This document shows positions 47,800-59,098 of a stretch of DNA of 64,000 nt, piece by piece. The notes below the pieces were generated by a model. That model saw only the letters and a list, made by a program, of their open reading frames with translations. It did no database searches and was not told the DNA's origin. The stretch lies in the NCBI GenBank assembly GCA_037176845.1, contig JAYKXP010000111.1, positions 1 through 64,000 on the forward strand. Direction: 5' to 3'. Each line of letters starts with the position of its first letter. The stretch's first letter is position 1. Source of the stretch: Paramarasmius palmivorus. Its lineage: Eukaryota; Basidiomycota; Agaricomycetes; Agaricales; Marasmiaceae. The translations under genes were made by a program, and so were the position numbers.

Positions 47800-48540
47800 T
47801 GAATGTCTCGGCGCAGTCGAACTCCTTTCAAGTTGCAAAGAGATATTGAGGAACTGAGCGGCCGACGAAAGCGAGCCTTTTGGTGACTTCCTCCCAGGGA
47901 ACATGGTGCAGAGAGGCTCTGAAAAGTTGATTCGATTAGTGCAACTCCTAAGGGCTGTGAGCAGTATATTCTCACCCAGATTTTTAGTTCGCCTTCTGTC
48001 CTGCCTTGCATCATTTTCAATGCCGTCGTTTTCCCGCTGTTTCCATCGATTGCGGATGCAGTGAAGATAATTCGTGGGAGTGTCGTCTTTGCAGGTAGTG
48101 CGAAGGGTTTAGGCTTCTCCTGGTGGCCGTCAACTAAGATCCATGTTTGGCGTAAATGGATTGAGAAACGAATTATTGGATTTCTCGCCAGGATCGCTAC
48201 ACCGGCCTCGTAGAATAGGTCCAAGGTATCTTCTGAACCATCGTAGTACAGCATAAGTTTCTTGTCCAAGCACCGGCGAAAGGGGATGTACTGCTGAAAA
48301 CCCGACTTTCCTGTTGAAAGGTCAGCCTGTAAAAACCACCAACTGTCTCAATAACTCACCGATGCCTGGATGCCCTGTTACCGTACTAGCTAGTCAGCTG
48401 TCATTGTATCCTGACCGATATCCCGGACGATTCTCCCCATGACTCCTTTGGCTTGAGTATCTTGGGATTTAGTACGTGATAGCATCTCGCTATACTGAGC
48501 GTGAACTTCCCTGTGTGAAATAGGGCCGATGAGTTGATAG
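47800..48540 (-). pseudogene. Crinkler-like P-loop NTPase, frameshifted
   Basis: A Walker A motif GHPGIGKS is split by a 49-bp intron (48311-48359): VTGHPGI ends one exon and GKSGFQQYI begins the next. The continuation LMLYYDGSEDTLDLFYEAG and RQTWILVDGHQEKPKP is in another frame, because a CCCCC run carries one C more than the reading requires. Later ASLHHVPWEEVTKRLAF and GRSVPQYLFAT follow a candidate 57-bp intron. The order (P-loop, short strand, VLVD/ILVD Walker-B-like strand, then a FVGRSVPQ-type segment) is that of Crinkler/RHS-like NTPases expanded in fungi. The 5' part (EMLSRTKSQDTQAKG) extends toward 48540. With the frameshift it would not make a full protein. Confidence 0.6.
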
Positions 48541-49329
48541 ATGCTAGTGACAACTTAGATGTGCCACTTACGGATTTCGAGGGAACACGTCCTCAAATAA
48601 CAGTACTCTCTCCTTGGCTAGGTTCTTGAAGCTGAGTTCCATATGCGGCAAGGCGGTTTCTGGATGGTTGTTGTGCGCTGACCTAGATAGTAGAGTAGAA
48701 AGAAGGTGAGCGGCGTCGATGAATCCGATGAAGGGACATATACAAACATGGGATGATTCATAATCTTGATCCGACTGTGATTCTCCTGCACGCAGCGCAA
48801 AGTAGCTGTACCATGAACGACTTTGTGTACATCGACACAGTCCCGTCTTTCTGTCCTATAACACGCCAAAGGTGTGGATCCGAAGGCTCTGGCACTGCGA
48901 TTGGTCTCTGCTCCAGAGCCCATAGACAGAGGGGTTGTAGGTCTTCCGGTACTGTCAAGTTTCACCAGATCAGCCTTATCACAAAGTCTCACGAGAGAAT
49001 ACAACGTACCATCCGTCTCCTTACAGAACTTAGTGATACGTGATCGCTGGATGTATCATACCCTGGCCTGTTATTTGACAGTTGGTCGGCAGTGGACCTT
49101 TTCACAGTTCGATGGCTCAACACGTAGTTAGTCACTTGAAGTCGAGATCCAACAAAAACACTCACCACACTTGCCTTCCTCTTACATCGGCGAGAGTTGA
49201 CATTCGGAATTGAAAGTCTTGTGCTGCCATTGAATTCGCTAAGATGGATGATAGATGTGCGTTGAAGATTTTGGATGGTCAAAAGCCATTGAATCAATCC
49301 GCTCGTGAAGGTCATCGGTGGCTTTCCTT

Positions 49330-50740
49330 GAGCTAGTCTGGATACGCATTGCGAATGCGTTCGTACATGGCCAGACCGGCTTTAGCGTCGTTCATGAATT
49401 GTAGATGATCCTTTCGAGAAGACAAGACCGAGAAGACCGGCATCGTCAAAAGCTTGACATGCCTTGGGTTTGTGAGGCTTTGGAAAATGGATTAGTATGC
49501 AAACATTGGATTGGAAAGATATCTACTAACCGTCATTGGATGGGTGGCGTCCCCGAGAAGACCAATCTCCCCTTGACCCAGTGAGCATAGGGCTTGTGCA
49601 GGTACGGTCTCCGTGGCATGTGCTCGATAGAGTTTTTAAGTAGGTTCTTTGCATCTTCGTGTAGACAGTTCTTGTACGCTCCAACGAGAATTTCCTCGAC
49701 AGCGACTTCCTTGAACTTGAATCCCTCAGAAACATGTTGAAGTGCGTATCCGGTGGGCATGAAACAGTAGAAGGACGTCACATCTATGGGTTCATGAGAA
49801 TGAGTTCAAAGAGCATCTCTGGATATAGTTCGTAACAAACCTCTGCCAGATACGCTGGACATAACAATCTTGAAGGATTTGTTGATGCTGTTGATGAAGA
49901 TGAGCTATAGACACCCCGGGGGAGAGCTTGTGAAGACATACTCGGGCACTTTGAATCCTCCCCCAGATTTGGGTGGCTGGATCTAGACTATAGTCGACCA
50001 AACCAAGCCTCTTCACATCCTTAGTAAGGACGTTGCACCTGAAGTAAGTCTGAGGAGCGGAGACCATATTAGGGATGACACCAAGACCAGTGCGAACTTT
50101 CGACTACAACGACGAGTCAGTACATCTACAGTATCGCAAGGATGGAAAGACAAACCCTGATGCCATCAGCTCCGATGATCATATCCGCCTTAATGGACTC
50201 TCTATTTGCGAACGTTGCAGTGCCCTCCTCGGTATCGATGCGTTTGCAAATATAGTCCGCGTTGACTTCGACAAGTTCACCTTCACCTTCCGGAGATGTA
50301 GCAGCAGTCAAAAGCATCTTGTGCAAATCCTGACGATGGACCATGTTTGCTTCCTGTGAATGTTTTACTCAGCAGCCATCGCGGAAAGAGCAAGATCATG
50401 GAACGTACATATCCCCAGACTTCTTTGTAATTCTCCATCTTGTACGCGGCCGTGATTTCACCTGTCTTCTAATCTCGCGTTAACAGCTTTTGTTGTATGA
50501 CTGGGCCTTCAATAGACATATCGCAGCCCCATTCATAACGACATTTTGCGCCAATTGCGGTGGTGGTAATGGAAGCTCCGACTTCAATTGTGAAGTTTCG
50601 TCCGTAGATGGTCACTGTTGAAAATATGAATCAATGAGCTGGGTCAGAATCAATATCACGTACCTTTGTGACCAGCATGTCGAAGTGAGCCAAGCAGCTA
50701 GACCACCTAGACCACCTCCGATGACAACAACGTTGAGCAT
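49330..50740 (-). pseudogene. Salicylate-hydroxylase-like FAD monooxygenase, broken
   Basis: ATG 50740 opens MLNVVVIGGGLGGLAAWL, the Rossmann GxGxxG. After an intron come FTIEVGASI, RYEWGCDMS and KTGEI; then MVHRQDLHKMLLTA and ADMIIGADGIR (the DG motif). Downstream are GLGVIPNMV, HKPYAHW and, near 49545-49580, the GD motif GLLGDATHPM. The last is readable only after supplying one base missing from a G run (49570-49575); as written the frame ends early. A TAG at 50469-50471 stands where the family has Trp (RDWKTGE). The final exon has ACQAFDDAGLLGLVFS. The family hydroxylates aromatic acids using NAD(P)H and FAD. The segment after GLAAWL, where β2 would follow, is abnormal. Confidence 0.75.
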
Positions 50741-51461
50741 GATAAAATCTGGTGTATACATGGTACTTGGGAATGCGAAAAGTATCCTAGCCTGAGTTCC
50801 TAGGAGAGGGTAGAGGTGTTGTGAGATGCCTGTCAGGTGCCAGTGAAGGAAGATTTTATACAGGTGGGTAGAAGCCTAGATTGAGGGCGAGTCTTCATGG
50901 ATATTTATCCCAGGAGGTCGTTTTCCGAGTCTGGATTGCATCCGAGCATTAGTTTTCGCGTCGCCGCGGCCGGTTTCGTCGAAGTCAAGCGGATAGAATG
51001 ACATCTTGGATACATAGCTTCCGCGCCTGCAAAGTCAATATCAGGATCAAGTAAACGCGACTTGTATGAGTCCACACTAACCGTAGATACTTCCAAGACT
51101 CCAGTCCATCTGAGTATGCCCTCTTGCCTGATGCAAATATGCCATGGTTCATGCTATAAGTAGATGAGGATGCGTTGAGTAAGTCGCTCTGCTAGTAGGT
51201 CATATTCATCGCTTACCTGGTGAGCACATTGGGCTCAGCAATACACGACCGTGACGGGTAGATCTTGGACGTGGATGTTGAGGCGAACGAAATTTTGCTC
51301 AGGGCTGTGTCGTTTTCATCAAACCCCAATTGGGCTGGCCAACACGTGGTTATCTTATCTTCGACTTCAGTGATAAAAATTACCTTGGATGGACATTCAT
51401 TGGACATTCAGATCTATTCAGACGGCATAGGCGCCATATAGAAACATACGGTACAAGAAAC
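50741..51461 (-). other. Unidentified exon-like sequence
   Basis: Minus frames 51407-51213 (LGFDENDTALSKISFAS) and 51096-50905 (RLLDPDIDFAGAEAMYP) flank candidate introns and may be one small gene. No domain recognised. Confidence 0.3.
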
Positions 51462-52040
51462 CTACAGACCAACTCGAGCAAGCTCAGTGAACATTTCCAT
51501 GATAATCATGTTCAAGCCCCATGTATCCGCAATCTTATTACACTCGTCTCGCCTCATGACCTCCTTAGCCTCTACCGTATCATAGTCCAGCACGAGTTCG
51601 CATAAAGAAGCAGCTTCGGGCAACCCTGTGTGTCGTCATAATTCGATACCAGCTCTGTGTGACCTCTACGGGTAAGTAGACCGCCTTCTCGGGCACGAAG
51701 AGGTATAAGATGGCCTGGGCGCGTAACGTCTGCAGCGGTATCTGTAAATGAGGCAAGAGAGCGAGGCAGCGAGTGCTCTATCGTGTCCCTGGGTGTGGTG
51801 TAATTAGTTTTGATGCAGGTGGAAGAATGAGGGAACATACCGGAAACAGTGAACGCGGTCTTGTGGGGATCAGATTGAGCTTCTTCGTTTACCATCAGAG
51901 GTAGCTGAAGCTCTTCAAGGCGTTGAGCTGGAAGAAAGACGCACACTCGCGGGAACCCCAAGTTATGTTTGGATGATATCCGAGTCCGTCATCTTCGTTC
52001 CTCGGTGTAGTCAAACAACAAACAAAATGTTTTGGGCCAA
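51462..52040 (-). pseudogene. RIB3: DHBP synthase (RIB3) pseudogene
   Basis: Segments of 3,4-dihydroxy-2-butanone 4-phosphate synthase occur in order: HFVCC...PRNEDD (the DDExRENE acidic loop, altered), VFLPAQRLEELQLPLMV, KTAFTVS, DVTRPGHLIPLRAREGG, RRGHTE, then in another frame GLPEAASLCEL, EVMRRDEC, and ADTWGLNMI...ELARVGL to TAG at 51462. The enzyme makes the four-carbon unit of riboflavin from ribulose 5-phosphate. At least one frameshift after GHTE and loss of the aspartates in the first loop show it is broken, and the GISA-type segment after TVS is absent or intronic. It is probably an extra copy, since the pathway gene is essential. Confidence 0.75.
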
Positions 52041-52192
52041 GATGACCAGCGTGTTTCGTCATTAGAAAGTAAGGAAATTGGCGGTAGACTGGGAGAATCA
52101 GTCGTGATGTCGTAGGAAAAAAAAATACCCCATGCAACGGAAAGCCCCCCAAAGAAATAGTAAGGAAAGGACAAACATCTTGTACGACGCGT

Positions 52193-52826
52193 TTAGCGGC
52201 GCGACCGGAGGTATCGACTCGAAGGCTGGGAGTACTGGGAAGTCCCAAAGCAATCCAAGTTCCTTCTGACCATTGTCCACAGGCTCCGAGTCGCCTCCGC
52301 CATGTAAAGGTAAAATTTCGCTTCAATATCCGCCTCTCCGAAACTTGGTTCGCAATCGGGATCCCCAGCGAAAAAGGCATTGACATCGTCCTCTTCCTTC
52401 TCTCTACCTTCCGTTTCCTCGGGACTACTCCCGAATAATCTGACTCCACATCTCGAGCACCACTTGGTACACTCAGCAACTTGACATCCCACTGCTTCGA
52501 GAACCTCTGCCGGAGTATTTCATCTTGCATAATGTCATTCTTGATACTCTGGCACCAGCACTTTCATTAGATTCGGATGCGTAACAGAGAGATACAAATC
52601 ACACACCTGAATCCAAGTAGCTTATAATCCGGTCATTCGGAACATAGAGCATGAGATCACCTATTTTCTTTCCGAGACGGTCATTATCCTCGAGCATTGT
52701 ATGATTTGACATGCTTGACATATTGCTGAGCCAATTGAGAAGAGATACACATGTTGGGATGCTGGCGTGTTGGTGGTTCACGATCAAGGGGTGTTCGTGA
52801 CGCGTCTGAATGTTCCGTCTAACCAC
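52193..52826 (-). CDS. Partner gene of divergent module B, unknown function
   Basis: Exon 1 ends MSSMSNHTMLEDNDRL-GKKIGDLMLYVPNDRII, then a GTGTGT donor near 52606. The next exon has two open frames; the one containing VAECTKWCSRCGVRLFG, EETEGREKEEDDVNAFF and EAKFYLYMAEATRSLW looks the more natural. It is acidic with four cysteines in a CX5CX2C-like group. The other three promoter modules have a stop at the codon after the L of NDRL, so only this copy is open. The limits are approximate. Confidence 0.45.
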
Positions 52827-53100
52827 CTTCCTTCTAACACGGTTCTCCGTAACTCTTATCCTCTGTCGACCTTGGTTCTCTTACTGTCGCCTTGTTCCAC
52901 GAATCGCTCGGATGGAATCAGCGGTACGACTCACTTTATACCGATGAATTTCTTTTTGCTGATACGCTTGCTCCAGTCTTTTCACTCTCCTTATCACAGC
53001 TTCAAACAGTACCATCCCTGCTATCCTGTAATTCCCGACGTTCAGCCAAACTCCAGACTATCCTTCCGTCTTCCAGAATCCCGCAAGACCTTCAAAGCCG
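52760..53100. promoter_or_regulatory. Divergent promoter/leader module, copy B
   Basis: It contains the GGTGGTTCACGATCAA, GACGCGTCTGA, TTCCGTCTAACCACCTTCC and TGGAATCAGCGGTACGACTCA blocks shared with A, C and D, intact and uninterrupted. Confidence 0.7.
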
Positions 53101-53160
53101 CCAACTCCATAGGCCCTGTTCGACATCCCCTGCACCAGAATCCCAATACGACTACACCAA

Positions 53161-53588
53161 CATGCCATCCCCACAAAAAAGAGAACGTCTCCCTGCCGCG
53201 ATGAAGAGAGTGATACATCTGACACTCCTCCGCTTTGACTTGAACTCCCGCTATCCCATCCTAACACTATCAGCCTAGCTTCAACTTACGCCAAAACTAC
53301 GCCTACTCCCTACGGTCCAGCAACACCTCCAGTCCGCCTCATTTTGCACTCAGAGAAGATCCCTCCCGCGGGTGGATAGCCGTTCTACTCCTCCAGACTT
53401 CTACCGAAAACGAATCACACGCAAACATCGATTGAGTAGGCAGATTTTCTTCTCGCCCTCTGCGTTCAGCTGAAGGCTGATCATTCCTTCCTCTAGGATC
53501 GATATTACTTACACTCGCTGCTGGTACTACGCAACCCGAAGAAGTTGGAAAGGCGGTCAAAGTACACGACCTACGGTACGTTCCTAGA
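53161..53588 (+). pseudogene. Gene B, homologous to decayed gene A
   Basis: MPSPQKRERLPAAMKRV opens at 53161 and the ATG frame stops at 53278. Other frames continue SLASTYAKTTPTPYGPATPP and LHSEKIPPAGG. After a TTCCTCTAG acceptor (53498) the exon SILLTLAAGTTQPEE to VHDLR ends at a GTACGT donor near 53578. Proline-rich in the middle. The family is not recognised; it is distinct from the NNVSRD family although the leader is shared. Confidence 0.45.
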
Positions 53589-53987
53589 ATCCATCTGGCT
53601 TGCACTTGACGTTGATTCGTCCTTCATGGAAAGTCGTCTATTCATAGGTGTAACAAAGTTCTGAAGAGTGACATTGGTTTATTAGACGTATTGAGACTTT
53701 GTCTACATGTACAACATCAATACCAATAATAATAGAGCACCCTAATCCACAACCTCCCAGACCCAAGACCAGAAGAACAAGAAAACGCCTAGAAAGATTA
53801 CGCGTCAATGAGGTGTTGCAAATACCATCAAGGTTGAACATACACAGTAATCGATCCGTCACAGCGCGTCTGGCCATCGCCACGTTAGCTCCTCCATCCT
53901 GAATCCTGAAGCTTGAGCCACCTATGCATGCTGTGTCGTGTTGTGTCCGAGCTTTTGTGGATGAGCCTGTGTGGGAGCGTGGTAGAA

Positions 53988-56900
53988 GGTAGTAAAGTTG
54001 CCGAGCTTGGGCAGGATTTTCGGGGGCATTGGGTGATCTGAATGTCTCCGCGGATGCTTCGGGCAATAGTCTTCGTTGGTGCGAGACAGGAACTCGAAGC
54101 TGGGTGCTGAAACCTCGAGGGGCAGTAGAAGGGGTGTAGATCGCGGCAACTGATAGAACACCCCCGTATGTTCGACTAGCCGGACAAGTCAACTTCTACG
54201 AGAACAAAAAAACAAGCAGAAGACACGGACCCTGTACAATGACGCGCCTGCAACAGGGCCCTAAGGCTGTAGAATGCGAGAACATCGGGGCATCTTCCTC
54301 GCATAAAGACACAAAACATCATAATCCAACTACAGCAGGAGGAAGTTCAGTAGTGGGGGTTTCAGGGATACGTCTGTAAAAATCGCGTTCAGTATCAGGA
54401 TGCGATGATGTACAAGTTGGCTTACCTCGAGCCCCAGTACCCAACAACCTAGGTGTTACTTGGACCTATTACTGCATATTCCACGTTACCCGGGATGGTA
54501 ATGAGCTCGCTGTGTTGCGAGATACGCGCCATGTCGGCTCTGATGCTGCGATAGGAGAGGTAGATGTAGAGAGCTGTTTGGTAGGCTCGAGAGGAAGTGT
54601 TTGATGAGATAGTGGTGTGCAAGACCAAAGATGCGGTGGGTTCAAGGTCTTCACACCGGTGATGAATGGTGGGGGGTGTTGGGTCGGTAGCGTGTAAAAA
54701 AGTGTGCTGTGGAGGGGTTCTTCGCCGTGTTCAGATGATTGCTAGCGGACACCCTAATATGAGCGTCAGTATCGAACCTCGAAGGTGATAACAAGTAGAC
54801 TAACCGAATAAGAGTGGTCGGAGTCATCCGACTGAAGTAACAGCCGCACTGACATGCCATATCTTTATCCCATAGGCCAAGCTGAAGAAGATACAGGGGA
54901 TGGTACTTCTTCGGGGCTAGGTGCTTGATGTCCAGTGTCTAATGGTTAGGACGGGATGGATGGAGTGGTGTTGTTGGCGGCTGACGCATGATGCATGGTG
55001 AGCGAACGCAGGAGTCTGGATGGTAGTATATACGCACTCTGTTTCACCAAAAAAGCTCGAAACCCGTAGCCTATTTGACCCTTGTAGTATCCCAGAATAA
55101 GGGTACGCAAGCTCAATGGACAGACACGACCTCGATATGTGGGGTCCGGATGCTGCTGAAATTGTAACGTTGCTAGTTGACCGATAGGATGAGGACAGCG
55201 GGACATGGTTCATTGGAAAGGCCGAGGTTAGGTGAATGACACGTTCTGTGTATGGTTTGCGGAGGTCTGGTCTTGAAGATCGCTTGGTTGAAGGAAGCTG
55301 GGATTGTGAAGGGATAAGTAATGATGTTGGTGAACTTGGGAAAATGCGTTAATTTTGCGAGTCAAATATGTAAAAAAGAATGCCACGATTCACTTTGTTT
55401 GCGCTCCAGTGTTGGCCGTTGCATCGTTGAGAATGGGCCGAGGTGGTTGTGACTTTGAGCCGTCATTGCGAGGATGTCGTCGGTGTCGACGAGAGCCGCC
55501 GGCAGGCATTTTGCTCTTGCACGTTGACCATGCCTCTGCCTCCCATCGGGACCAGCAAACCTTCCGAAAGCTCCTTAGACTGGGCGTGCTTTTGTTAACG
55601 TTCACTCTAGATGCCTTTTTGAGGAGGTCTTCTTGGAATTTCATGGTACGTGCTTGTATAAGTGCTAGATCGGGGTCCAGCTCTACTTATTTCTTTGGTA
55701 GTTTTTAGGCCCAATCTCTCGATATCTGTTCCATTTACCAACGGTGCATTCTGCAGACCTTTCTCTCATTGGATAGCACCAAGGGTATTTGATCGCGTGC
55801 GCAGCACTGGGCCAGGCCCTTCAAATCCCTGAAGTTCACCTTCATCAAAGTCGGGATGACCAGATTCATGTCTCGTTTTACTTGTTTCCAAGGGTTTGAT
55901 ATTCAATCCAGATTTCAGGTCCATCGTACCCCGACACATACCAGCGATGTCCATAGTCGCAATTTCCTTGGGCTATCAACGAAGGCTCCGGATTCTTCAA
56001 AACCAAGACACCCGCAAATACATAGGACATTACATGCATTACACCTCAAGTCTGTGATTTTACCCCATGATTTTACCTCAAAGTCGGCCTACGAAAGCTC
56101 TTACAGGGACGCATGAAGATCTTCCGACTAAAGCATGCACCAAAGAGGCACGCCGGGTCACGCAAATCAATTCATGCAGAGTATAATGCGCCATCCAACC
56201 ATTTTTCAACTGGCTTCGATTGCGATTACGCCAGTGGGCCAACATTGACACTTCGGCCTAAGAGCTCTATCAGGGATCCTTGGGTAAGGGTCTACGCTTG
56301 TACATACCCGCAGCCGACTGAGTCGTCTCAACCAGCAACAGGAACGAAGAGTTGTCGATCACTACTCAATGTCAAACGTTCGGCACTCCGCTACTGCCCT
56401 ATGCGTTGAATCCCCATGGCGGCTAGCAGCTGAAGGAATGCACCCCTGCGACTCAAGAGACGTCTAGCCTATCAATTCAAAACATAAATGTATCTCGCTC
56501 CAATTCGAAAATCAATGAACTAGATATAAATGTATTCATCGAACGTAGAATGCGTATAATACACCGTTATTGCTCGCTCGGGGGAAGCAGCTCTAGACCT
56601 ACGATATCCATGCTTCCTATCCGACAATCCAAATTCAGAAATATCAATCTTCATTATCTCCACACCGCCTCTTGACGAGAACACAGTTTTGACTGGCCAG
56701 CCTTCCTAACTGCTTGACCATAATCCTTAGTCCGCTTACTAGGATCTATCGCCTCGCGGAGCTGGTTTCTTTCCGGAAGTGCTGGCTCGAGGAGGCTGTC
56801 GCGCGTTCGTTGCAGATGGTTGGAATCGAAATCGAACGGTGCTCTATGAACTTGAAGCCAATGTCATGAGAGCAGCCTCAAGGTACGTAGAGAATGAACT

Positions 56901-58580
56901 TGCCTGTGCTTTTCAGATTGCGTTCGGTTGCTTTTACCCTCGTTGGGACCGGTCATGCATCTCCTTCACCCGTTCCCCAGGGCTGCGAGGGTGATGGCAT
57001 TGCTCGATTTGGGAGTGACGTTCCGAGGGGGTTGATGCCTAGGACCGGTTCGAGTGGACTGAACAGGCTTGACATCTGTTCTTGGTTTCCTAGCACTGGA
57101 TGAACGTTCACCTATTTGTTGTGTAATACAATTGTTAGCACCAAGCCGAGGGTACGAGTATTGGTTTGAACGTACCTTGGGGTTGGTCGCCAGCCGCTCG
57201 ATTCGTCGAGATCTTTGAATCGACTACTGTGGATAATCACTGGCGAGAGTGTGTTGTGATTTGCGAGGTGCATGTAGAGTGCTGGCAGTGTGTGGTCATA
57301 GGCGAGAAGCGCCTGAAACCCAAGGAACCACTTCTGTACGAATCAAGGTAAGGGTAAACTAGGAACTTTGAAATTGAAGTCTTGGATGCCGCACCATCGT
57401 AGAATATCAGCGCAGGCAGGTGCCTATCCGAAAAGCTCAGGCTAAGTTACACTTGGGTGCCTATGAGCTGGGGAATGCTACGTCGAGAACAATGCCAAGT
57501 TCTTGACACGAGAGAAGCGCTCGATATCCTGTCTAAACCCCTAGGTCAACCACAGAGTCAGTCGCCCCAAAATTGGGCGATACCTTCTCAACTGCTGTCA
57601 CCTGCCGCTTTTCGGAGATGCCAGGGTTTCCGGGCGTCATGTTGGTGTCTTTGGTGCCTAGGATTAGGAAGCCGCTATCCTCAAGAGTTCTCAGTATCCA
57701 CGCAATGAATATCTTGAGGTAGGATGTTCATCTGTTTTGGGTTTGTTGGAGAATGAAATTATCGTTGCCGAGCGGAGGATGTTGAGTCTATCGGGTGCTA
57801 TGAACCTCTTGGCTTGAGATTGTCACGAACGGCATGTAGAAGTTTTCTGGCCGGAGATTTTGATGATGCGGAGATTCTGGGCGAGACTGAGCAATTAAAA
57901 GAGTGGAAATAAATATAAGTGAGTATGAACTTGGCTGTTGAAAGCCCTCACCGATGTATTTCGAGCGAAACGACGAATACTTTGACGGCATCAATAGTCA
58001 AGCCTTCAAGTCCGGTGGACACAGAGCTGAGCACCTTGAGGTCAAGGAGCTTCAACTCGTAGGCTCAGGCATCCTTTTGTTGAATCTTTCGTGTTGTAAA
58101 AGTTGCACTTTGCTAGCTTGGGAGTGCCATTCTGTGCTCGAGAGATGAGAATGGTAGACAGTACATGAACAAGGGTCAACTACTCACAGACGTATTTCGT
58201 TCCACAAGCCCATACCTAATGCCTACGATAGCTAGCGTTCCACGCGTCAGTTTCTGTAGTAACTAGGGCACGACGAGACGTAAGTAGCTGTATAGTCGGG
58301 GAAGGGAGAAACAGACCTAGTTGAGAATATCAGTCTTTACAAAACCTTGAATTTGAGCCCATATTTCACACTTTGTGCGCTTCCTACATTCATAAAGGTT
58401 ATAAGTGGTGTAATCACTGTGATAAATGACCGACCGAGCAAGCTCAGGATTGAAATTTTGAACGAGTCCACGGTGACTAGAGATGGGCATAATCATCCTC
58501 GAACGTTGTTTGATTTGATAAAGAGAAGAATTTCGGTAACTGGGGCAACTGAGAAGAACTACGTTGGGGTGCTTGTGAGT
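53988..58580. other. Left part of duplicated block, copy 2
   Basis: Same unclear content as copy 1. Minus-strand pieces near 55213-54917 and 54161-53922, and a + strand piece at 57166-57351 (ARFVEIFESTTVDNHW, CEVHVECWQCVVIGEK), are open here but interrupted in copy 1. Confidence 0.4.
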
Positions 58581-58900
58581 GTGGTGGTGGTGGTGGTTCA
58601 CGATCAAGAGTACTCGTGACGCGTCTGAGCGCTCCGTCTAACCACCTTCCTTCTAACACACTTGCTTCCTCTATCAGTCTCTGTTTTCTCCCTGTTCAAC
58701 GTGGTACGACTCATTTCTACACTAATGATTGAATCATTTCGCTGACACACCCTGTCGTCTTTGCTCTCCTCTTATCCGCTGATTTCAACAATAGCAGCTA
58801 CAATATTAGCTGTCCCATACTCCCCAACACACAGCTCAATTCCAGTCAAATCCTCCGTCTTCCTGTCCGTACTCTAGACCTCCAAAGCCGCCAACTCCAT
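58580..58900. promoter_or_regulatory. Divergent promoter/leader module, copy D
   Basis: It carries GGTGGTTCACGATCAA, GACGCGTCTGAGCG, TCCGTCTAACCACCTTCC and GTGGTACGACTCATTTCTA, followed by the TCCGCTGATTTCAACAA leader block. Uninterrupted. Confidence 0.7.
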
Positions 58901-59098
58901 CCTGCACTCACCTTCGCCTTGGTCGTTCTGTCCACTTCCATATCCTCCTACTGCAACCTTAGCACACCTTACCTGCGACGCTCAACTCCCTCCAGTGGTC
59001 TAGCACCTACTACAGCATCCACACTAACGCCCTCTGGAGATCACCGGCCATTCCACCTATCCATCACATCGTGCACCCAACAGCTATAAACCTGTTGG

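Noticed and set aside
47619..48269. Intact 216-aa protein from the minus frame
   Set aside because: It starts inside the P-loop gene after a frameshift and its tail crosses a likely intron; it is better seen as part of the Crinkler-like pseudogene.
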